From positions 62,001-126,000 of the forward strand of contig PAJP01000025.1 in the NCBI GenBank assembly GCA_002706095.1: DNA of 64,000 nt, written 5' to 3'. The notes below the pieces were generated by a model. It was not told the DNA's origin. It did no database searches and worked only from the letters and a program-made list of their open reading frames with translations. The stretch is from Methylophaga sp. Lineage in GTDB: Bacteria > Pseudomonadota > Gammaproteobacteria > Nitrosococcales > Methylophagaceae. The position numbers and the translations under genes are program-made. This document shows positions 39,675-49,715 of the stretch, one piece after another; the stretch's first letter is position 1, and the number at the start of each line of letters is the position of its first letter.

Positions 39675-40240
39675 TGTTGCGTCGTCGTTATATACAACAT
39701 CTTATGTTGGTGATTAGTCTGTTTTTTCTCACCTTACTGAATCTGCAAATATTGGAAAGACAGCATCAAAAAGCGATTAACGAGGCCATACAACTTTTAC
39801 AGTCTCCTCGTTTGGTAGAGATGAATGAAATTGATCTGACAGAGCCTGAATTACAGTTTGCTTATGCCCATCATTTGCAACAGCGAGGCATGTTTGAAGA
39901 CGCGGTTGATGCCTATGGTAAAGCCGAACGTATGAGCTCTCCTGCCATGCTGAAACTGGTTTATTACAATATGGGGAATCTCTATCTAGAGCAGGCGATT
40001 GAGACAGCAGAGAAGATGGGAATTGATCGTGCCACAGCACTGGCCGATGTCGCTAAAGATCTCTATAAATCAGCATTAAAAAATGATCCTGAGTTCTGGG
40101 CAGCAAAATACAACTATGAAGCAGCGCAGCGACTTTCTCGTGATTTACCTCTTGGTGATTTACAAGAGTCAGGTGAAGCACAAGAAAGCTCCGAAGAATT
40201 ATGGTCAGCCATGCCCGGCTTCCCCCTCGGTTTGCCTTAG
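39671..40240 (+). CDS. mxaK: MxaK, membrane-anchored TPR-like protein
   Basis: A 189-residue protein with one N-terminal membrane helix (about 10-28) and a helical periplasmic part resembling TPR repeats (FEDAVDAYGKAERM, then YYNMGNLYLEQAI). I start at the ATGATG at 39671, which overlaps the mxaC stop; a longer frame begins at 39602 inside mxaC. Position between two VWA genes fits MxaK. Confidence 0.85.
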   Translation: MMLRRRYIQHLMLVISLFFLTLLNLQILERQHQKAINEAIQLLQSPRLVEMNEIDLTEPELQFAYAHHLQQRGMFEDAVDAYGKAERMSSPAMLKLVYYNMGNLYLEQAIETAEKMGIDRATALADVAKDLYKSALKNDPEFWAAKYNYEAAQRLSRDLPLGDLQESGEAQESSEELWSAMPGFPLGLP

Positions 40241-40249
40241 GTTGTTGTT

Positions 40250-41206
40250 ATGAAACGCTTATATGCATTGATAGCCTCTGCAATATTATTGCTTATCGCT
40301 ATTGTTCTGCCGCCCTTGCCCTTCACCGTGAAAAGCTATGACTTTGTGTTTGTGCTTGATATTACGCGTAGCATGAATGTGCAGGATTATTCCGATAAAC
40401 AGGGGGGCGCTATCAGTCGCTTAGAAAAAGCCAAAGTGGCTATGCTTCAGGCTGCCAGAAGTTTGCCATGTGGCTCAAAAGTAGGCTTGGCTGTGTTCAC
40501 CGAACGTGTTCCAGCGCTACTCTATTCACCTATCGAAGTCTGTAATGATTATCCGGTACTTGAGGCCAGTATTGATGCACTTGACTGGCGTATGGCATGG
40601 GTCGCTGACAGCAATATCGGACAAGCCCTATATAACACCCGTGAGCTGATGATGAATGACGTTCTTGCAGGAAGTAAGCTGGTGTTTTTCACCGATGGTC
40701 ATGAAGCACCACCCGTGAATCCACGCTATGCCCCCGATTTCAGTTACCTGGATACCGAAAAGCAAAAAGAAGATTGGAAAGCCGGCATCATCATTGGTGT
40801 TGGCGAACTTGGCTTGAGTAAAATCCCGAAATTTGATGAAGACGGTGTGCAGATTGGCTTTTATACCGCTGAAGATGTGCCTCATGCCTCTCGCTTTGGT
40901 TTGCCAGAAGACCCAAGTAAAGTAGAAGGATATATCCCTCGTAATGGCCCTTGGGGAACAGCCAAAGTGGTCGGTACTGAACACATGTCCAGTCTCAAAC
41001 AAGACTATTTAATGGACCTGGCTCAGCAAAATCATATGCTTTATCATCATCTGGAAAACAATGCCGCGCTGGCTAAAGCCCTGCAAAAAAATGACTTTGC
41101 TTATGAAGCCAAACAACCCACTCAGTTCAACAATATAGCAGCTGCCCTGGCCTTATTCCTGCTTCTGTATTGCTATCAACCTTTCAGAAAGAAATGGGCT
41201 ATATAA
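40250..41206 (+). CDS. mxaL: MxaL, membrane VWA protein
   Basis: A 318-residue BatB-like protein with an N-terminal helix (about 4-22), a VWA domain whose MIDAS reads DITRS (Thr replaces the usual first Ser), and a C-terminal helix (about 293-312). Last gene of the recognised mxa run; required for maturation of the enzyme in Methylobacterium. No clear terminator follows. Confidence 0.88.
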   Translation: MKRLYALIASAILLLIAIVLPPLPFTVKSYDFVFVLDITRSMNVQDYSDKQGGAISRLEKAKVAMLQAARSLPCGSKVGLAVFTERVPALLYSPIEVCNDYPVLEASIDALDWRMAWVADSNIGQALYNTRELMMNDVLAGSKLVFFTDGHEAPPVNPRYAPDFSYLDTEKQKEDWKAGIIIGVGELGLSKIPKFDEDGVQIGFYTAEDVPHASRFGLPEDPSKVEGYIPRNGPWGTAKVVGTEHMSSLKQDYLMDLAQQNHMLYHHLENNAALAKALQKNDFAYEAKQPTQFNNIAAALALFLLLYCYQPFRKKWAI

Positions 41207-41385
41207 TTTAAATAAGCTACCAAAGCCCCAGTCTTAAAGTTAAGTATATTCAGCCGAAATTCAAGCTGTCTCGCTGCTTGTTCTTCATTTTTGTATTCTG
41301 TTTCGTCTGCCCTAATAAAGCTATACATGGCTAACGTAGCTCCGATAAGAAGCACCTGTAGGATTGAGTCGCACAAGGAATTCAT
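41176..41385 (-). CDS. Possible small membrane protein
   Basis: A 69-residue frame with two hydrophobic segments (about 8-24 and 52-68) and a polar, charged middle (ADETEYKNEEQAARQLEF). It overlaps the 3' end of mxaL by 31 bases on the opposite strand. The G-rich stretch before the ATG is too close to be a good ribosome site. Coding is uncertain; no family is recognised. Confidence 0.35.
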   Translation of the reverse strand: MNSLCDSILQVLLIGATLAMYSFIRADETEYKNEEQAARQLEFRLNILNFKTGALVAYLNYIAHFFLKG

Positions 41386-41514
41386 CCCCTCTATTAGACA
41401 ATAGAGGCCCAGCAGCCAATTTCTTTTTTTTATGTTGCTTTAGTCAAGCAAGAAACTCAGTAAGTGAAGAGCTGAAAGCAAGTGCTAGAAAACAAAACTT
41501 TAGACGAAAAAAAA

Positions 41515-41540
41515 CCGGAGTAGAACTCCGGCTTTTTTGA
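41515..41540 (-). terminator. Terminator after tRNA-Met
   Basis: A 6-bp GC stem (41515-41520 with 41526-41531) and a 5-base loop, with T-rich runs on both sides depending on strand. On the minus strand it lies just after the tRNA and has an eight-T tail. It may also stop plus-strand transcription coming from mxaL. Confidence 0.8.
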
Positions 41541-41545
41541 ATCTT

Positions 41546-41622
41546 TGGTGGCTATACCTAGATTCGAACTAGGGACCCCATCATTATGAGTGATGTGCTC
41601 TAACCAGCTGAGCTATATAGCC
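41546..41622 (-). tRNA. tRNA-Met (CAT), elongator type
   Basis: A 77-base minus-strand cloverleaf with encoded CCA. The acceptor begins GGCTATATAG, the anticodon loop is CTCATAA (CAT), and the T arm contains GTTCGAATC. The D and anticodon arms closely resemble the E. coli elongator tRNA-Met. Read as tRNA-Met and not tRNA-Ile2 for that reason. Confidence 0.92.
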
Positions 41623-41680
41623 ATATGAAGCGCGAAATAATACGATATAAATGCTTAAGTTTCAAGTGAAAAGATCATAT

Positions 41681-42730
41681 TTATAACCAGTCACTCAGCT
41701 GGATACCAAAACCAATGCTATTGGAGTGTGCGTCATAGTCAATCAGGCTTTCACCATAGCCATTAAACCATTGCACATAACCCTTTACGCGGTCGGTAAG
41801 CGGGAAACTCCAGCCCAATTGAACGGCACCATAGTTATCATCAAAATTGAGGTTATTCCGCAGCAAAATATCAAAGCTGTGGTTATCCATCTTATATACA
41901 GCGCCAAGTTCAAAGTTACCCATATATTCTTCGATATCAGGGTTATCATCGTCGCTACTGCTATCCGGAATACGCCACCATGGTTTGAATGAGTAATACC
42001 AGTCATTGTGCTCAAACACAAAGTCGGTATAGACCCGATTCCAGCTACGTGACAGCGTACCTGCCTGACCGTTTGACTGGTGCACAACACCCGTCCGAAT
42101 AAGCGAGTTTTTTATACCGAATAATTCATAATTTGTTTTAAACGATAGCCAAGCTTCTGGTTCATGATCTGATTCACGGAAAGGGGATGAGCTGTTTTTA
42201 TTAAACTGCTGCCAGAATGAGCGATTGGTATAGGCCACATAGGCATCTGCCCGACCATTGAATAGGTCATAGGCAACAGGTAGTTTCAAACTGATTTGAA
42301 ACTTGGTTTCCCAGGGTTGTAAGTGAATATTGTCACCCGGATAAGCGGTCTCAAAAGGCGCTTCATTCGGCGACGCCATATTATTGCTTAAAATAATGTA
42401 ATTTGGCTTATGCGGTAATAATACAAACGGGTTTTTGGCTTCTTTCTTTTCCAAAAACAAACGGCGAGTGATCGCAGACTTATCTTCTGTCTCTACACCC
42501 GATTCTGTCACTTTGATATCAACAGGCTCAGGTTTAGGTGAGGCTTCTTCGAGTGCTTGTTGAGTGATACTTGATTCACAAAACTGTCTGATATCGCCAA
42601 CCGGCATGCTATCATCAGCAGTAGCTAATTGGGTGAGCAAGCATTGATTTAACTTATCATCGGCAATGACCATGGGCATATAGCCAACAGTCAGCATTGA
42701 TAAAAGAAACGAGAGTGATGCCGTCTTCAT
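41681..42730 (-). CDS. pldA: Outer membrane phospholipase A1
   Basis: Calcium-dependent outer-membrane beta-barrel that hydrolyses phospholipids misplaced in the outer leaflet. The 349-residue protein has a signal peptide, an N-terminal extension of about 100 residues before the barrel, and the active site HQSNGQ (catalytic His and Ser) followed by SRSWNRVY with the catalytic Asn. The strands alternate in the C-terminal half and end in LSDWL. The extension is longer than in E. coli PldA. Confidence 0.92.
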   Translation of the reverse strand: MKTASLSFLLSMLTVGYMPMVIADDKLNQCLLTQLATADDSMPVGDIRQFCESSITQQALEEASPKPEPVDIKVTESGVETEDKSAITRRLFLEKKEAKNPFVLLPHKPNYIILSNNMASPNEAPFETAYPGDNIHLQPWETKFQISLKLPVAYDLFNGRADAYVAYTNRSFWQQFNKNSSSPFRESDHEPEAWLSFKTNYELFGIKNSLIRTGVVHQSNGQAGTLSRSWNRVYTDFVFEHNDWYYSFKPWWRIPDSSSDDDNPDIEEYMGNFELGAVYKMDNHSFDILLRNNLNFDDNYGAVQLGWSFPLTDRVKGYVQWFNGYGESLIDYDAHSNSIGFGIQLSDWL

Positions 42731-42781
42731 GGCTTGCCTTTAAAAAGTGAACAACAATTCACGACATCATAGCTCAGAACG

Positions 42782-43873
42782 CTAAACGTTGAAGCGGAAA
42801 TGCATGACATCACCGTCTTTGATGACATACTCTTTCCCTTCCAGACGCCATTTACCTGCATCTTTAGCGCCTTGCTCTCCGTTGAATTGCACAAAGTCAT
42901 CATAACTAATAACTTCAGCACGGATAAAACCTTTCTGGAAGTCAGTATGAATAACGCCAGCGCCTTCTGGTGCTGTCGCGCCAACTTTCACTGTCCAGGC
43001 ACGAACTTCTTTTACACCCGCAGTAAAATATGTATGCAAACCAAGCAATTCATATCCGGCACGGATGACACGATTCAGGCCAGGCTCGTCTTGTCCGATT
43101 TCACTTAAGAACTCGACTTTTTCATCGTCTTCCAGTCCAGCAATTTCTGACTCAATCGCCGCACAGATAACCACTACATTGGCGCTTTCTTGTTCTGCCA
43201 ATTGTTTCACCGCATCCAATGCCGGATTATTTTCAAACCCATCTTCAGAGACGTTAGCGATATACATGGTCGGTTTGATCGTCAGCAGGTGTAAGTCACG
43301 AATCAAGGCTAGTTGATCTTTATCCAAGCCCATAGCCCGGACAGGTTTACCACCATCTAACTCCTCACGCATTTGTGTGAGTAACTCTAATCTTGCTTTC
43401 GCCGTTTTATCGCCACTTTTTGCGTCACGTGTGGTTTTAGTGATGGCTTTCTCAACACTTTCTAAATCAGCCAAGGCTAATTCCGTGTTAATTACTTCGA
43501 TATCATCCAGTGGTGAGACTTTGCCAGATACATGGACGATATTGTCATCTTCAAAACAACGTACCACGTGGGCAATCGCATCCGTTTCACGGATATTGGC
43601 GAGGAATTTATTACCTAAACCTTCACCTTTTGAAGCACCAGCAACTAAGCCAGCAATATCAACGAATTCCATGGTGGTTGGCAAAACCCGTTCAGGACTG
43701 ACAATCGCAGCCAGCTTATCCATTCGAGGGTCAGGGACTGGGACGATGCCAACATTCGGTTCAATGGTACAAAAAGGATAGTTCTGCGCATCGATACCGG
43801 CTTCAGTCAATGCATTAAACAAGGTTGATTTGCCAACATTAGGTAAACCGACGATACCGCACTTAAATCCCAT
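42782..43873 (-). CDS. ychF: Redox-regulated ATPase YchF (OLA1 family)
   Basis: Ribosome-associated P-loop NTPase that prefers ATP. The 363-residue protein has the P-loop [32 protein letters not shown] and the C-terminal TGS domain with [12 protein letters not shown]. The usual NKxD guanine motif is replaced by NVSE (in YIANVSEDG), as in the ATP-using YchF family. It follows pth on the same strand, a very conserved pairing. Confidence 0.97.
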   Translation of the reverse strand: MGFKCGIVGLPNVGKSTLFNALTEAGIDAQNYPFCTIEPNVGIVPVPDPRMDKLAAIVSPERVLPTTMEFVDIAGLVAGASKGEGLGNKFLANIRETDAIAHVVRCFEDDNIVHVSGKVSPLDDIEVINTELALADLESVEKAITKTTRDAKSGDKTAKARLELLTQMREELDGGKPVRAMGLDKDQLALIRDLHLLTIKPTMYIANVSEDGFENNPALDAVKQLAEQESANVVVICAAIESEIAGLEDDEKVEFLSEIGQDEPGLNRVIRAGYELLGLHTYFTAGVKEVRAWTVKVGATAPEGAGVIHTDFQKGFIRAEVISYDDFVQFNGEQGAKDAGKWRLEGKEYVIKDGDVMHFRFNV

Positions 43874-43881
43874 GAGAAATC

Positions 43882-44454
43882 CTATTGTGAATGTAGCCAG
43901 TTCATAGCCTTATCCATATTTCCGGATAACACCTCTGGCAAAATACGTAAAACATTATCGATGGCTTGCTCGATCTGTTGACGATCGGTCGGAGAAGGTT
44001 TGCTGAGTACATAATCAGAAACCAGTTTGCTATGTCCAGGATGCCCTATCCCCAAACGACAGCGCAGGAATTGCTTGCCACCCGTCTGAGCAATAATATC
44101 TCTGAGCCCGTTGTGTCCGCCATGGCCACCATCACGTTTTAATTTAACGGTGCCGGGCGCCAAATCTAATTCATCGTGTATGACGAGAACATTCTCTAAT
44201 GGAATTTTGAAAAAATTGGCTAATGGCGCGACAGACTGACCGCTTCTATTCATAAATGTCAGCGGTTTTAGCAAATACACTTTATGACCATCCAGAGAGC
44301 ATTGAACCAGCTCCCCGTGATATCGGTTTTGAACAGTAAAGTTCACACCGAGATCACGAGCAAGCTGGTCCAATAGCCAGAACCCGACATTATGTCGGGT
44401 TCCTTCATACTGGGAGCCGGGATTACCTAAACCGGCGATGATCCAGCTCCCCAT
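43882..44454 (-). CDS. pth: Peptidyl-tRNA hydrolase
   Basis: Recycles peptidyl-tRNAs that drop off the ribosome. The 190-residue protein has [18 protein letters not shown] with the catalytic His, the FMNRSGQSV loop and HDELDLAPG. It lies between rplY and ychF, with only short gaps, so the three are likely co-transcribed. Confidence 0.97.
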   Translation of the reverse strand: MGSWIIAGLGNPGSQYEGTRHNVGFWLLDQLARDLGVNFTVQNRYHGELVQCSLDGHKVYLLKPLTFMNRSGQSVAPLANFFKIPLENVLVIHDELDLAPGTVKLKRDGGHGGHNGLRDIIAQTGGKQFLRCRLGIGHPGHSKLVSDYVLSKPSPTDRQQIEQAIDNVLRILPEVLSGNMDKAMNWLHSQ

Positions 44455-44461
44455 CTAAAGA

Positions 44462-45133
44462 TTACTCTTCAGTTGCTTCTTCATCACCTTCTGCGTCTTC
44501 AGCTTCATCATCCACTGTATGTACGCGAGGCATATGAATGTTAACGACTGCTTGGTCATAAGCAGAACGTTCACCTTCTTCAAGGTGCTCTTCCTGACCG
44601 TGTGACAGTGCAGTTAAGCTCACACCTTTAGGCAGGGCGATTTCTGATAAGTGAATCGCTTCATCTAATTCCAGCTTGCTGATATCCACTTCGATGTACT
44701 CAGGCAGATCAGCTGGTAAACAAGCAATTTCAACCTCAGTCATCACGTGTGAAACAACACCACCGGCTTTTACGCCTGCTGCTTTTTCTTCACCAATGAA
44801 GTGAAGAGGTACAGTCATTGTCATTTCATGTTTCGCATCAACACGCAGGAAGTCAGCGTGAATGATTTTGTTGTCATTGGCAGGGTGACGTTGCAGGTCT
44901 TTTAATACAACTTGCTCTTTTTTCTTACCAATGTTCAGCGTCAGAATGTGTGCATAAAATGCTTCTTCAGCTAAATGACGAATGAATTGGTTATGATCTA
45001 AAGCGATCGAAACTGGCTCTTTTTCAGCGCCATAAACAACAGCTGGTACTTTACCCGCATGACGAAGGCGGCGGCTCGCACCTTTCCCCTCATCAGTACG
45101 CGCTTCAGCTTGTACTTCAAATAAGTTTTCCAT
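44462..45133 (-). CDS. rplY: 50S ribosomal protein L25, general stress (Ctc) form
   Basis: A 223-residue long form of L25 that binds 5S rRNA through the N-terminal domain (EARTDEGKGASRRLRHAGKVPAVVYG) and has the C-terminal TL5/Ctc domain and an acidic tail. I start at the ATG at 45133 (MENLFEVQAEAR), preceded by GGAG; the frame extends a further 12 codons upstream but without family similarity. It is downstream of prs, past a terminator-like hairpin. Confidence 0.94.
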   Translation of the reverse strand: MENLFEVQAEARTDEGKGASRRLRHAGKVPAVVYGAEKEPVSIALDHNQFIRHLAEEAFYAHILTLNIGKKKEQVVLKDLQRHPANDNKIIHADFLRVDAKHEMTMTVPLHFIGEEKAAGVKAGGVVSHVMTEVEIACLPADLPEYIEVDISKLELDEAIHLSEIALPKGVSLTALSHGQEEHLEEGERSAYDQAVVNIHMPRVHTVDDEAEDAEGDEEATEE

Positions 45134-45164
45134 TTTTTTCTCCAAAAACAATGGACTTTTGCCC

Positions 45165-45190
45165 ATCAAAAATGCCGCTATTCAAGCGGC
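45165..45190 (-). terminator. Terminator between prs and rplY
   Basis: A 6-bp GC stem (45174-45179 with 45185-45190), a 5-base loop and, on the minus strand, ATTTTTG. A second short hairpin (GTCAGC/GCTGAC, 45227-45242) covers the end of prs. Partial termination is likely, with read-through or a separate promoter for rplY. Confidence 0.6.
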
Positions 45191-45241
45191 GTAAGCCTCC
45201 CCCGCGACCAGGTTCGGCACGTAGAAGTCAGCCGAAGCTGA

Positions 45242-46177
45242 CTAATCCATATACAAGGAGCTAACAGACTCCTCGTTACTAATTCTGTACATCGCTTCTG
45301 CCAGCATCTCAGCGATGCTTAACACGCGAATTTTTTCACATTCCTGTGCATGTGGTTGCAACGGAATGGTATCGGTCACGACCAGTTCATCGAGTACCGA
45401 ATTGCTGATATTTTTTATAGCAGGGCCTGATAAAACAGGATGTGTGGAATAGGCAACCACGCGAGTAGCGCCATGTTCTTTCAATGCTGCAGAGGCCGCG
45501 CATAATGTTCCAGCCGTATCCACCATGTCATCAATTAACACGCAGACACGTCCATCGACATCACCAATAATATTCATGACTTTGGCTTCATTAGCACGCG
45601 GACGACGTTTGTCGATAATAGCTAACTCAACACCAAGATGTTTTGCTAAGGCACGCGCTCTAACCACACCACCCACATCAGGTGAAACCACGACTAAGTC
45701 CTGGTATTTGTGTTTCCAGATATCACCCAGTAAGACAGGTGAAGCGTAGACATTATCAACAGGACAATCAAAAAAGCCCTGAATTTGGTCGGCGTGTAAA
45801 TCGACAGTTAAGACTCGGTCAGCTCCTACGCCAGTCAGCATATTCGCCACGACTTTTGCCGTGATAGCAACACGGGCTGAGCGAGGACGGCGATCTTGTC
45901 GAGAATAACCAAAATAAGGCACAACCAAGGTAATACGCTTTGCTGATGCACGACGAATAGCGTCGGTCATCACCATCAGTTCCATCAAATGGTCATTGGT
46001 TGGCATACAGGTAGGTTGAACGATAAAGACGTCTTTACCACGTACGTTATCAAGGATTTCAACCATGATTTCGCCATCACTGAATTTTTCCACAGTGGCT
46101 TTACCAAGGGAAATATTAAGGAAATTGGCGATGCTTTGAGCCAGCTTACGATTGGCATTACCAGTAAATACCATCAT
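45242..46177 (-). CDS. prs: Ribose-phosphate pyrophosphokinase
   Basis: Makes PRPP from ribose 5-phosphate and ATP for nucleotide, His and Trp synthesis. Motifs are [22 protein letters not shown], the flexible-loop region SRQDRRPR and the PRPP-binding loop [13 protein letters not shown] start at the first of two adjacent ATGs (46177), giving 311 residues with the family start [16 protein letters not shown] at 46228 would add 17 residues not usual for the family. tRNA-Gln lies directly upstream. Confidence 0.95.
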   Translation of the reverse strand: MMVFTGNANRKLAQSIANFLNISLGKATVEKFSDGEIMVEILDNVRGKDVFIVQPTCMPTNDHLMELMVMTDAIRRASAKRITLVVPYFGYSRQDRRPRSARVAITAKVVANMLTGVGADRVLTVDLHADQIQGFFDCPVDNVYASPVLLGDIWKHKYQDLVVVSPDVGGVVRARALAKHLGVELAIIDKRRPRANEAKVMNIIGDVDGRVCVLIDDMVDTAGTLCAASAALKEHGATRVVAYSTHPVLSGPAIKNISNSVLDELVVTDTIPLQPHAQECEKIRVLSIAEMLAEAMYRISNEESVSSLYMD

Positions 46178-46266
46178 GCGGCTGTCGGCTGTTCGTTGTT
46201 GTAACTGGAGAAGTCGGTTTTGTGTCACGGTAGAGGCGCCGAGTTTTCTATCAAAAAAACAAAAGA

Positions 46267-46341
46267 GTGGCTGGGGTACCAGGATTCGAACCTGGGAATG
46301 CTGGGATCAAAACCCAGTGCCTTACCGCTTGGCGATACCCC
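46267..46341 (-). tRNA. tRNA-Gln (TTG)
   Basis: A 75-base minus-strand tRNA with encoded CCA. It begins TGGGGTATCGCCAAGC, has anticodon loop TTTTGAT (TTG) and T arm GTTCGAATC. Position between ispE and prs is conserved in gammaproteobacteria. Confidence 0.95.
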
Positions 46342-46383
46342 AACTGACAAAACTCATTCTATCATCTTGCTGTCACATCTGGC

Positions 46384-47223
46384 TTATTTTTCTGCCAGTG
46401 TTCTTGCAGTGAGTGGCGACTGATTACAGCCTTTTGCCACAAAACCCTGCCAGTGTGAAGGCAGTTTATCTATCACGTCTTGTGCTTGTTGCTGACTTTG
46501 AAAATCAGCGAAAACACATGCTCCTGTACCAGTCATTCTTGGAGGCGCGTATTGTGCCAACCATTCTAGTGCATTTGCAACTGCTGGATAGTGTTTGACG
46601 ACTACCGCTTCGCAGACGTTTCTGCCTTCCCCAGAAAGGAAGCGCGGTATTGTGATAGGTTCGCAGTCCCGTGTCAATTCCACTGATGAAAATATTTCTG
46701 CCGTAGACACATGACAATCTGGAAAAATCACCGCAAACCAAGGTTCTACCAGGGATATTGGCGTTAAGTCTTCACCGACACCTTCAGCCCAGGCAGCATG
46801 TCCCGCGATAAAAATAGGGACATCGGCCCCTAAATTGAGTCCAATTTGCGCTAATTTTTGCTGTGATAAACCACACTGCCAAAGTTGATTGAGAGCGACT
46901 AAGGTGGTTGCCGCATTAGAACTTCCGCCACCCAATCCACCACCCATTGGCAATCGTTTGGTGATGGAAATATCCACACCCTGCTCACTATCTGTAAAAG
47001 GCTTGAGTAACTTTGCAGCTTTGACAATCAGATTATCTTCGTCTGCTACTTCATCAAAAGTTGTTTTGAGATTTACTTGCCCAGAACGGTTGATATCAAA
47101 AAACAAACTATCGCCATAGTCCAGAAACTGAAAAGCGGTCTGGAGGTTATGGTAACCATCCTCTCTTCGTCCGGTGATGTGCAAAAATAAGTTTAATTTT
47201 GCCGGCGCTGGCCATGCTTTCAC
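46384..47223 (-). CDS. ispE: 4-diphosphocytidyl-2-C-methyl-D-erythritol kinase
   Basis: GHMP kinase of the MEP isoprenoid pathway. The 279-residue protein has the N-terminal [21 protein letters not shown], the ATP loop [16 protein letters not shown] with its conserved Ser/Asn, and the C-terminal [10 protein letters not shown]. Its start overlaps the lolB end by four bases. Confidence 0.97.
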   Translation of the reverse strand: MKAWPAPAKLNLFLHITGRREDGYHNLQTAFQFLDYGDSLFFDINRSGQVNLKTTFDEVADEDNLIVKAAKLLKPFTDSEQGVDISITKRLPMGGGLGGGSSNAATTLVALNQLWQCGLSQQKLAQIGLNLGADVPIFIAGHAAWAEGVGEDLTPISLVEPWFAVIFPDCHVSTAEIFSSVELTRDCEPITIPRFLSGEGRNVCEAVVVKHYPAVANALEWLAQYAPPRMTGTGACVFADFQSQQQAQDVIDKLPSHWQGFVAKGCNQSPLTARTLAEK

Positions 47224-47819
47224 TCAGGTCGACTCCAATCAGCAATGATTAATCTAATATTCAAATCCGGGTGTTTGATAAAAATTTTGGCCGGCACAAC
47301 CATACCATCAAAAGGTACATAACGCAGATATTCAATCTGCCAACCGGCTTGCTGTAAGGTTTTTAAGCGTCCGTTTTCATCCAGCTCATACTCATCAACC
47401 GCCACCTTTTGATATGGCACACCTCTCACCCAGTCCCGTAATGCACTGACAGGTAACAGCCAGCCTAAGGTTTTGGCTAATAACTGCTCGGGCGTTTGTG
47501 CTGAATATTGCTCACCATCATCCAGCGTCAATGTGACTTGTTCGTCATCCCCAACTAACTCCGCCCCACCTTGAGAGAAAGGACCGGTGAGTTTGATATC
47601 GAAATCTTCACCTTGTTGTTGCCAGCTAATGCCTGCATTCCAGCCTTCACGCCCCTGAGTGATGGCAGTACGGCCTCTAAAACGCCAGTCTTTCAGTGAA
47701 GCTATTTCTGTCTGCTGCATTTGCCATCGTTGCTCTGGCGACTCTGTCGTTTTAGGTTGCCATAATGGCGCGCAGGCAGTGAGTAATAGACTCAGTCCGG
47801 CTAACCAAACTAATCTCAT
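47220..47819 (-). CDS. lolB: Outer-membrane lipoprotein receptor LolB
   Basis: Accepts lipoproteins from LolA and inserts them into the outer membrane. The 199-residue lipoprotein (lipobox LTAC) has the family features [22 protein letters not shown] and [13 protein letters not shown]. It sits between a TPR lipoprotein gene and ispE with four-base overlaps on both sides, so the three are tightly coupled. Confidence 0.95.
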   Translation of the reverse strand: MRLVWLAGLSLLLTACAPLWQPKTTESPEQRWQMQQTEIASLKDWRFRGRTAITQGREGWNAGISWQQQGEDFDIKLTGPFSQGGAELVGDDEQVTLTLDDGEQYSAQTPEQLLAKTLGWLLPVSALRDWVRGVPYQKVAVDEYELDENGRLKTLQQAGWQIEYLRYVPFDGMVVPAKIFIKHPDLNIRLIIADWSRPE

Positions 47820-49597
47820 TGGCCAAACCTGCGCATCGTTTCAATCAGAAGTTTATTATCAGGATCCTGCAATAAACCTTTATCCCAGATGTCTTTAGCT
47901 TCTCTTTTTTTACCACGTTGCCACAGCACTTCACCTAGATGCGCAATAAACTCAGGGTCAGGATTAGCTTCAGTGGCTTCTCGCAGATATTTTTCTGCTT
48001 TCGCTAAGTCGCCTAGTCGGTAATAGACCCAGCCCAGACTATCGAGGTAAAAAGGATCACCAGGCTTCAGTTCTAAAGCACGTTGAATCAACTTTAATGC
48101 TTCCTGATGACGATCCGTACGATCGGTTAAGGTATAACCCAACGCGTTTAATGCTTGAGAATTGTTGGGATCGTTGGCCAGAATTTGTTTTAGATCAGCT
48201 TCCAACACATCTAACTTATCCAGCGACTCAGCAATCATGGCCCGACTGTATAAAGCGTCTTCATTTTTCGGGTAGTGTTTGATGGCTTTTGTTAATAAGT
48301 CAAAAGCCTCCTGCTTCATATCTTGATCGCGCAGCAAGCTGGCTTCAAATAAATAGTATTGCAGTTCTTTATTCGGTAACTGTTTTCTCAACTGGGCCAG
48401 ATGCTCACGTGCTTTTTCAATATCATCACGCCCTAATAACAGGTTGATGTAATGTGTCTGCGCCAAATCAAAACGACTACTTTGCACAGGTACAGAGGCA
48501 AACCAGACCAGCGCAGCATCCACATTGGCATTTAATTCTTCTGCAATGCCCATGAAATAAGCGGCTTGATTCGTCGGATCGCCGAGTTGCAGTAAATCAC
48601 TGAAATATGACTTTGCTTTTTCGCCATCTTTCTCTTCCAGCGCGAGCAATCCAAGCGCAAACAACACATCACGGTTTTCAGGATTATCTGCCTGAATCGA
48701 TTCAAAGATAGTGCGTGCTTTATCCAGTTGACCGTCATCACCTAATAATTTGCCATAGGTAAAACGTAGTTCATCACTGGCATCCTCTTTTGCTGCAGGT
48801 TTGGCCAGCAGTTTGATACCGTCTTTGGTTTGTCCTAAACGCTGTAATGTGTCAGCTTTCAGTACAAGATAACTTTCATTATCAGGGTCAGCTTTTAACA
48901 AAGGATCAATTTCAGCCAATGTAATCGGATACTGCTGATAGAAGAAAACTAAACGTGCATAGGCGTAATGCGCATCTGGATGGCCTTGTTGATAAAGGTC
49001 TAACTTCTGCAGCGAGGCAAGCGCTTCTTCCGGTGGCGCTACTTCCGCCAGGTTCTCTGTCGCTCTGACTAGATACACTTTTTGATTTTCCGGCGCGAGT
49101 GACAATGCTTTATTGATGGCCTGAACTGCACCGTCATAATCTTTCTGCATCATCAGAAATGGCGCGCGCATCATGTAAACATCAGCATTGTTAGGATCGA
49201 CTTCCAACCAGCGATCTAATGCATGACTAATTCTTTCTTCGTTTCTGGATAAGGTGGCGACTTGTGCACTTCTGCTCGCCAGTTTTGGTGACTTGACCAT
49301 ATCCGCAGCACGTTCATAAAGCTCAACCGCCGCACCCACTTCACCACGCTGTCCCGCCACTTCCGCAGTAAGGATGTAGTACATCAGTTCAGGTGACATT
49401 GGCATAGTCACTTCCGGCTTTTTCTCCTCTTTTACTTCGGGAGCAGCCTTAACAACTTTTTGCGTCTCATCAACTGTGGCTTGAGTTTGCTGTGCGGGGG
49501 TTGCAGCACAGGCAGTCATAAGAGAGGTAAGTCCGATCAGAGCAAAATATTTAGTACGTTGCCCTACATTCATCATGAATGATTTCGTTGAATCCAT
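47816..49597 (-). CDS. TPR-repeat lipoprotein upstream of lolB
   Basis: A 593-residue lipoprotein (lipobox MTAC) with many tandem TPR repeats filling most of the mature protein, for example YMMRAPFLMMQKDYDGAV and ALNALGYTLTDRT. Homologous TPR proteins sit beside lolB and hemA in many gammaproteobacteria, but the function is unknown. I start at the ATG at 49597; the frame continues upstream to 49693, but that would bury the signal peptide. An ATG pair at 49579/49576 is also possible. Confidence 0.85.
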   Translation of the reverse strand: MDSTKSFMMNVGQRTKYFALIGLTSLMTACAATPAQQTQATVDETQKVVKAAPEVKEEKKPEVTMPMSPELMYYILTAEVAGQRGEVGAAVELYERAADMVKSPKLASRSAQVATLSRNEERISHALDRWLEVDPNNADVYMMRAPFLMMQKDYDGAVQAINKALSLAPENQKVYLVRATENLAEVAPPEEALASLQKLDLYQQGHPDAHYAYARLVFFYQQYPITLAEIDPLLKADPDNESYLVLKADTLQRLGQTKDGIKLLAKPAAKEDASDELRFTYGKLLGDDGQLDKARTIFESIQADNPENRDVLFALGLLALEEKDGEKAKSYFSDLLQLGDPTNQAAYFMGIAEELNANVDAALVWFASVPVQSSRFDLAQTHYINLLLGRDDIEKAREHLAQLRKQLPNKELQYYLFEASLLRDQDMKQEAFDLLTKAIKHYPKNEDALYSRAMIAESLDKLDVLEADLKQILANDPNNSQALNALGYTLTDRTDRHQEALKLIQRALELKPGDPFYLDSLGWVYYRLGDLAKAEKYLREATEANPDPEFIAHLGEVLWQRGKKREAKDIWDKGLLQDPDNKLLIETMRRFGQ

Positions 49598-49715
49598 ATT
49601 AAAACGACCTGAACGTTTGATTTTGATAGAATGGCGAATTGTTTTCACTAAATAACAGACGATTGTAATAATGGCTGTAAAGTTTAACAGCATTTAATAA
49701 CGACTTTTTCTTAAT